From Clostridiales bacterium (lineage in GTDB: Bacteria; Bacillota; Clostridia; Oscillospirales; Oscillospiraceae), in contig JALEMS010000029.1 of assembly GCA_022768185.1 (NCBI GenBank), forward strand, positions 1 through 33,458: a stretch of DNA of 33,458 nucleotides, written 5' to 3'. The stretch's first letter is position 1; each line of letters opens with the position of its first letter. The translations under genes were made by a program, and so were the position numbers. The notes below the pieces were generated by a model that was not told the origin of the DNA, did not search any database, and saw nothing but the letters and a program-made list of their open reading frames with translations. This document shows positions 32,293 through 33,458 of the stretch, one piece after another.

Positions 32293-33458
32293 ATGAAAAG
32301 CAGAAACAGAAAAGGCGTATTTTCCGTTATATGCTGCTGTATCGCCGTATGGTGGTCCGGCGCGATCGCATTCGGCTATCCGGGTGTGATGACGCCGTAC
32401 TGGCAGGAGGCCTTCGGCGTCGGCTCGGCCGCGACCGGTCTGGTCGTGACCTTCATGCTTTTGGCGCTGGCCATCTGCATGTTCATCAGCGGCAAGGTCA
32501 ACGCCAAATACGGCATGCGCGTATGCGTTACCTGCGGTCTGGTCTTCAGCGTTCTGGCCATGATCATCCTGCTCAACGCGAAAAACATCTACACGGTTTA
32601 TGTCTGGGCCTTTGTCAACAACGTCGGCCTGAGCTTCATGTTCGGTCCCGGCACCGCCATCTGCCAGCAGTGGTTTCCCAACCGGCGCGGCCTTGTCACG
32701 GGTGTCCTGAACATGGTCTTCGGCGGCTCGGCTGCCGTCATGTCCCCGATCTGGAACAACATGCTGGCAAACATGGGCTACCGCAAGCTCAACATCATTC
32801 TGCTCATCATGATCGTCATCACCGATCTCATCGCACTGATCGCCTGCGAAGGCCCGGGCCGCACCAAGCTCACGCCGGAGGAGAAGGCGGCGCACGAGCA
32901 GCTGCTGGCCAGCTGCGCCGGCAAGGGCAAGAAGGGCGGTATGGTCGCCAACTACACCCTGAAGGAAGCCCTCTCCACCAAGTGCTTCTGGCTGATCTGG
33001 CTCTCCTGGGTGTTCATGGGCGCGGCCGGCATCTCCATGGTCTCCCTGTCCAAGAGCTACTCCATTGCCATCGGCATCACCGGCGCCATCGTTCTGACCA
33101 GCTTCAACATCGCCAACGGCGTCGGCCGCATCATCTGCGGCATCCTGTGTGACGCCATCGGCCCGGCCTGGACCGGCGTCATCGCCTTCGTCATCTGCGC
33201 CGGCGGCTATCTGGCGCTGCCGCACGTCAGCGGCGTGGCAGGCGTTGCCATCTGTGCCATCTGCGTCGGCTACGGCCTTGCAAACCTCTTTGCGACAACG
33301 CCCTCCCTCGCCTCCGGCATCTTCGGCCTGAAGAACTTCGGAACCATCTTCGGCGTCATCTGGACCGCCTACGGCTTCATCGGCGGCGTCGTCGGTCCCA
33401 TGCTTGCCGGCCTCGTGCTCGACCGCACCGGCAACAACTACAGCATTGTCTTCACCTA
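32293..33458 (+). CDS. MFS transporter, oxalate/formate antiporter (OFA) family, 3' end cut by window
   Basis: About 388 residues are visible with no stop before the window edge; full members have about 400-430. The reading frame starts at ATG 32293 after AGGAGGAG. Residues 8-30 form the first helix (FSVICCCIAVWWSGAIAFGY), and about ten to eleven helices are visible. The loop between helices 2 and 3 has GKVNAKYGMR, the MFS motif-A position. FMFGPGTAICQQWFPNRRGL and NMVFGGSAAVMSP are typical of OxlT-like proteins, which exchange carboxylates. A charged loop (about 198-220) separates the two halves. It is divergent from the LuxR/kinase operon, which may regulate it. Substrate unknown; an organic or aromatic carboxylate is plausible. 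Confidence 0.9.
   Translation, partial: MKSRNRKGVFSVICCCIAVWWSGAIAFGYPGVMTPYWQEAFGVGSAATGLVVTFMLLALAICMFISGKVNAKYGMRVCVTCGLVFSVLAMIILLNAKNIYTVYVWAFVNNVGLSFMFGPGTAICQQWFPNRRGLVTGVLNMVFGGSAAVMSPIWNNMLANMGYRKLNIILLIMIVITDLIALIACEGPGRTKLTPEEKAAHEQLLASCAGKGKKGGMVANYTLKEALSTKCFWLIWLSWVFMGAAGISMVSLSKSYSIAIGITGAIVLTSFNIANGVGRIICGILCDAIGPAWTGVIAFVICAGGYLALPHVSGVAGVAICAICVGYGLANLFATTPSLASGIFGLKNFGTIFGVIWTAYGFIGGVVGPMLAGLVLDRTGNNYSIVFT

Noticed and set aside
32052-33152. A 366-codon plus-strand open frame overlapping the MFS gene
   Set aside because: Out of frame with the MFS protein, Arg/His-rich and without motifs; the real frame from 32293 has a perfect ribosome binding site and membrane helices and runs off the window.

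Overview
The window is GC-rich (about 65% by eye) and densely coded. It suggests a Gram-positive anaerobe of the Clostridia, most likely a gut Oscillospirales-type bacterium. The grounds are S-layer homology (SLH) domains, cobalamin and ZTP riboswitches, an ECF vitamin transporter, an oxygen-sensitive glycyl-radical enzyme with its activase, a clostridial-type long PurL, and strong GGAGG ribosome binding sites. The lineage is an inference; no 16S rRNA or other marker is present.

Layout. (1) 1-172: the end of a tRNA-Asp, a tRNA-Thr and a terminator. (2) 221-8775: a promoter, a cobalamin riboswitch with terminator, then four tightly packed genes. They encode a 1349-aa exported SLH protein with two alpha/alpha-barrel regions and a DUF4430 domain, a small membrane-anchored DUF4430 protein, an EcfT-like permease, and one polypeptide that fuses two ECF ATPases to a substrate-binding membrane domain. 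The barrel-then-DUF4430 order is that of human intrinsic factor and transcobalamin, so I read this as a cell-surface vitamin B12 capture and import system. (3) 8907-10340: a monocistronic glutamate dehydrogenase.

(4) 10431-16268, minus strand: an arylacetate decarboxylase locus of the 4-hydroxyphenylacetate decarboxylase type (large glycyl-radical subunit, small Fe-S subunit, activase). A PucR-type regulator lies between the small subunit and the activase. The likely product is p-cresol or a related aromatic, made by decarboxylation in amino-acid fermentation. (5) 16592-28217, plus strand: a de novo purine operon, purE-C-F-M-N-O-H(transformylase)-D-L, behind a sigma70-type promoter and a ZTP riboswitch with terminator. 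Two steps are non-canonical: the PurF lacks its glutaminase nucleophile, and the bifunctional PurH is replaced by an archaeal-type PurO plus a stand-alone AICAR transformylase.

(6) 28272-31818, minus strand: a regulatory operon of a LuxR-type regulator with a Cys-rich sensor region, a Cache-like hybrid-free histidine kinase and a response regulator with an HD-like output. (7) 32293-end, plus strand: an OxlT/OFA-family MFS transporter, cut by the window edge and divergent from the regulatory operon, which may control it.

The strongest candidates for an under-described system are the B12-regulated transcobalamin-like capture operon, then the Cys-ligated HpdC variant and the glutaminase-dead PurF.
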